In this document: positions 62,563 to 64,000 of the stretch, piece after piece
How the letters are laid out: each line of letters opens with the position of its first letter
Position numbering within the stretch: the stretch's first letter is position 1
Assembly (NCBI GenBank): GCA_963576785.1
Contig: OY756143.1
Coordinates: 1,116,001-1,180,000, forward strand
From: Chlorophyllum brunneum
Taxonomy: Eukaryota > Basidiomycota > Agaricomycetes > Agaricales > Agaricaceae
Length of the DNA stretch: 64,000 nt
Reading direction: 5' to 3'
Notes under the pieces: model-generated
What the model was told of the DNA's origin: nothing
The model's database searches: none
Seen by the model: the letters and a program-made list of their open reading frames with translations, nothing else
Program-made: the position numbers and the translations under genes

Positions 62563-63963
62563 ATGCCAATGACAGCCACAACTAAGGCGAAATCAGCACC
62601 AAAAGCCAAAGCACCAGTAGAGTCAACACAGTCTAAACACAAGAAACCCGTCCACGACAAAAAGACCCTAACGAAATCTGTACCCATAGAAAAACGGAAG
62701 AACGTTGAGGGTGAACCAGCCGGGAATACAAAGAAGGCCAAGGTGACAATAATCGAACCCACAAAGGAGGAGAAGAAAGTAGTCAAACAACCCAAGGAGA
62801 AACCCACTAAACCAAAAGTCCTCGCACCAACACCCGAATCTGATAGCGAAGACATGAAGGAGGGACCACCCAAAAAGGCTCAAAAAAGTAGCCCCGCGGC
62901 TAAAAAAGCTCAAACCAAATCCACACCCAAAACATCCAAACAACCGCCGAAATTCATATCCTCTCAGGCCAAACCCCTACCCACGAAACCAACAAAAACT
63001 AAACGAAAACCAAAGTCACCTTCTCCCACACCCGCTGGATCTGAGGGCGAGGCTGAGGAAGGAGGCGAGGTCAGTGATGAAGAACAAGTTGAGCACCTAC
63101 ATGGATTCTCAACCGACGAGGATGACTCTTCCGATGAAGACGAGGGCACGGGAGATTCAGAAAAGCCAGGTCTATCGGCTTTCGAAATTGCTAAACTACC
63201 CACTGTGGCCAAAGACGACGCATCTGTAAAACAGAGACTCGAGAAAGCAAAACGACAACCTGTATGATTTCTTTCTTCCGTTTAAACCCTCTCTTATGAG
63301 ATTTTCACCTTGCAGACAGAAGATCGTGGAGTTGTGTATATCGGCCGTCTCCCACATGGATTCTACGAAGACCAGCTCAGAGGTTATTTCTCCCAATTCG
63401 GAAATATGACCCGCCTTCGTGTTTCACGAAACAAAAAAGTAAATCACCTCTCGCGTATGACTTTCAAACCTGACCCATGCAATCATACAGACTGGCAAAT
63501 GCAAACATTACGGTTTCATAGAATTCGACTCATCCTCTGTAGCCCAAATCGTAGCCGAAACAATGGACAACTATCTCCTCTCAGGTCACATCCTCAAATG
63601 TAAACTTATACCCAAGGACGAAGTGCATCCCGAACTATGGATTGGCGCAAATAGGAAGTGGAGGGTCGTACCAAGGGATAGGATTGTACGTATACAGCAG
63701 AATAAGGTTCGTATTGTGTGGCATGTTGAAGAAGGCGAATGTTGACCATTGTGGGTGTTGTTTAGCCGAGGACACAAGAAGAACAAGTCAAAGCAAATGA
63801 GCGGTTAATCAAGAGACAGAATGAGAGGAAAAGAAAATTGGAGGCTTTGGGCATCGAATATGATTTCGACGCTGCTAGTTATGTGAGTCCTTGGCCTCAC
63901 TCTTCAAACCTCTTAATTGATCGCCATTCCTAGAAAAAGGCAAAGGCGGATGCCGAAGCCTGA
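62563..63963 (+). CDS. Nucleolar RRM protein Nop15/NIFK
   Basis: Ribosome-biogenesis RNA-binding protein of the Nop15/NIFK group, needed for 60S maturation. The long N-terminal exon (62563-63261) is a Lys/Pro/Ala-rich tail with an acidic patch ([16 protein letters not shown]). The RRM follows over two exons: [20 protein letters not shown] (RNP2 VYIGRLP), [18 protein letters not shown], then [20 protein letters not shown] (RNP1 KHYGFIEF) and [20 protein letters not shown]. The C-terminus has [39 protein letters not shown] and a short last exon KKAKADAEA ending at 63963. HGFYE and KxYGFIEF are typical of the group. The gene is complete within the window. Confidence 0.92.
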
Positions 63964-64000
63964 TATATCTGCTTGCTGTACTTCCATTTTAAACAATACA

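Overview
This window is nuclear DNA from a basidiomycete fungus, most likely an Agaricomycete (mushroom-forming class). Most genes are broken by many short introns of about 46-65 nt with GT-AG ends and CTNA-like branch points, exons can be tiny, and gene density is high. No ribosomal RNA, tRNA, CRISPR or intact transposon was recognised. Exon joins were read by hand from splice consensus, protein-family continuity and frame arithmetic; internal boundaries may be off by a base.

Layout. 1-2400: poorly coding edge with a fragment of a membrane protein and a broken-looking minus-strand region. 2.4-13.3 kb: three minus-strand housekeeping genes in tandem, Rad2/XPG repair nuclease, a PH-domain Caf120/Skg3-like protein and complex I subunit NDUFB8. 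13.5-18.5 kb: a SAM methyltransferase, an Ebp1/Cdb4 homologue and the KEOPS subunit Pcc1. 19.1-22.8 kb: a GPI-anchored wall protein and a 21-exon peroxisomal citrate synthase. 23.9-33.3 kb: a Git1-like transporter, Sem1/Dss1, an unrecognised gene, a proline-rich disordered protein and an alpha/beta hydrolase. 33.9-39.2 kb: Npr3 (GATOR1), an NAD-dependent epimerase and a wax-synthase-like MBOAT. 41.5-44.6 kb: two paralogous small methyltransferases. 44.8-50.4 kb: a Yvc1-like TRP channel and a YANK/STK32-type kinase. 51.0-55.4 kb: a macro-domain protein and a sugar transporter. 56.2-64 kb: an ankyrin-like protein, eIF1A, Cdc16/Apc6, an unrecognised basic protein and Nop15/NIFK.

Most genes are independent housekeeping functions (repair, translation, ribosome biogenesis, cell cycle, proteasome, tRNA modification, nutrient signalling), so there is no operon-like logic. 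The most unusual material is in gene architecture. The citrate synthase appears to need a 3-nt microexon, and its last intron decides whether the protein carries a peroxisomal AKL tail. One start codon appears to be split by an intron. One of the paired methyltransferases has lost a splice donor and carries a 2-nt deletion that the unspliced frame compensates.
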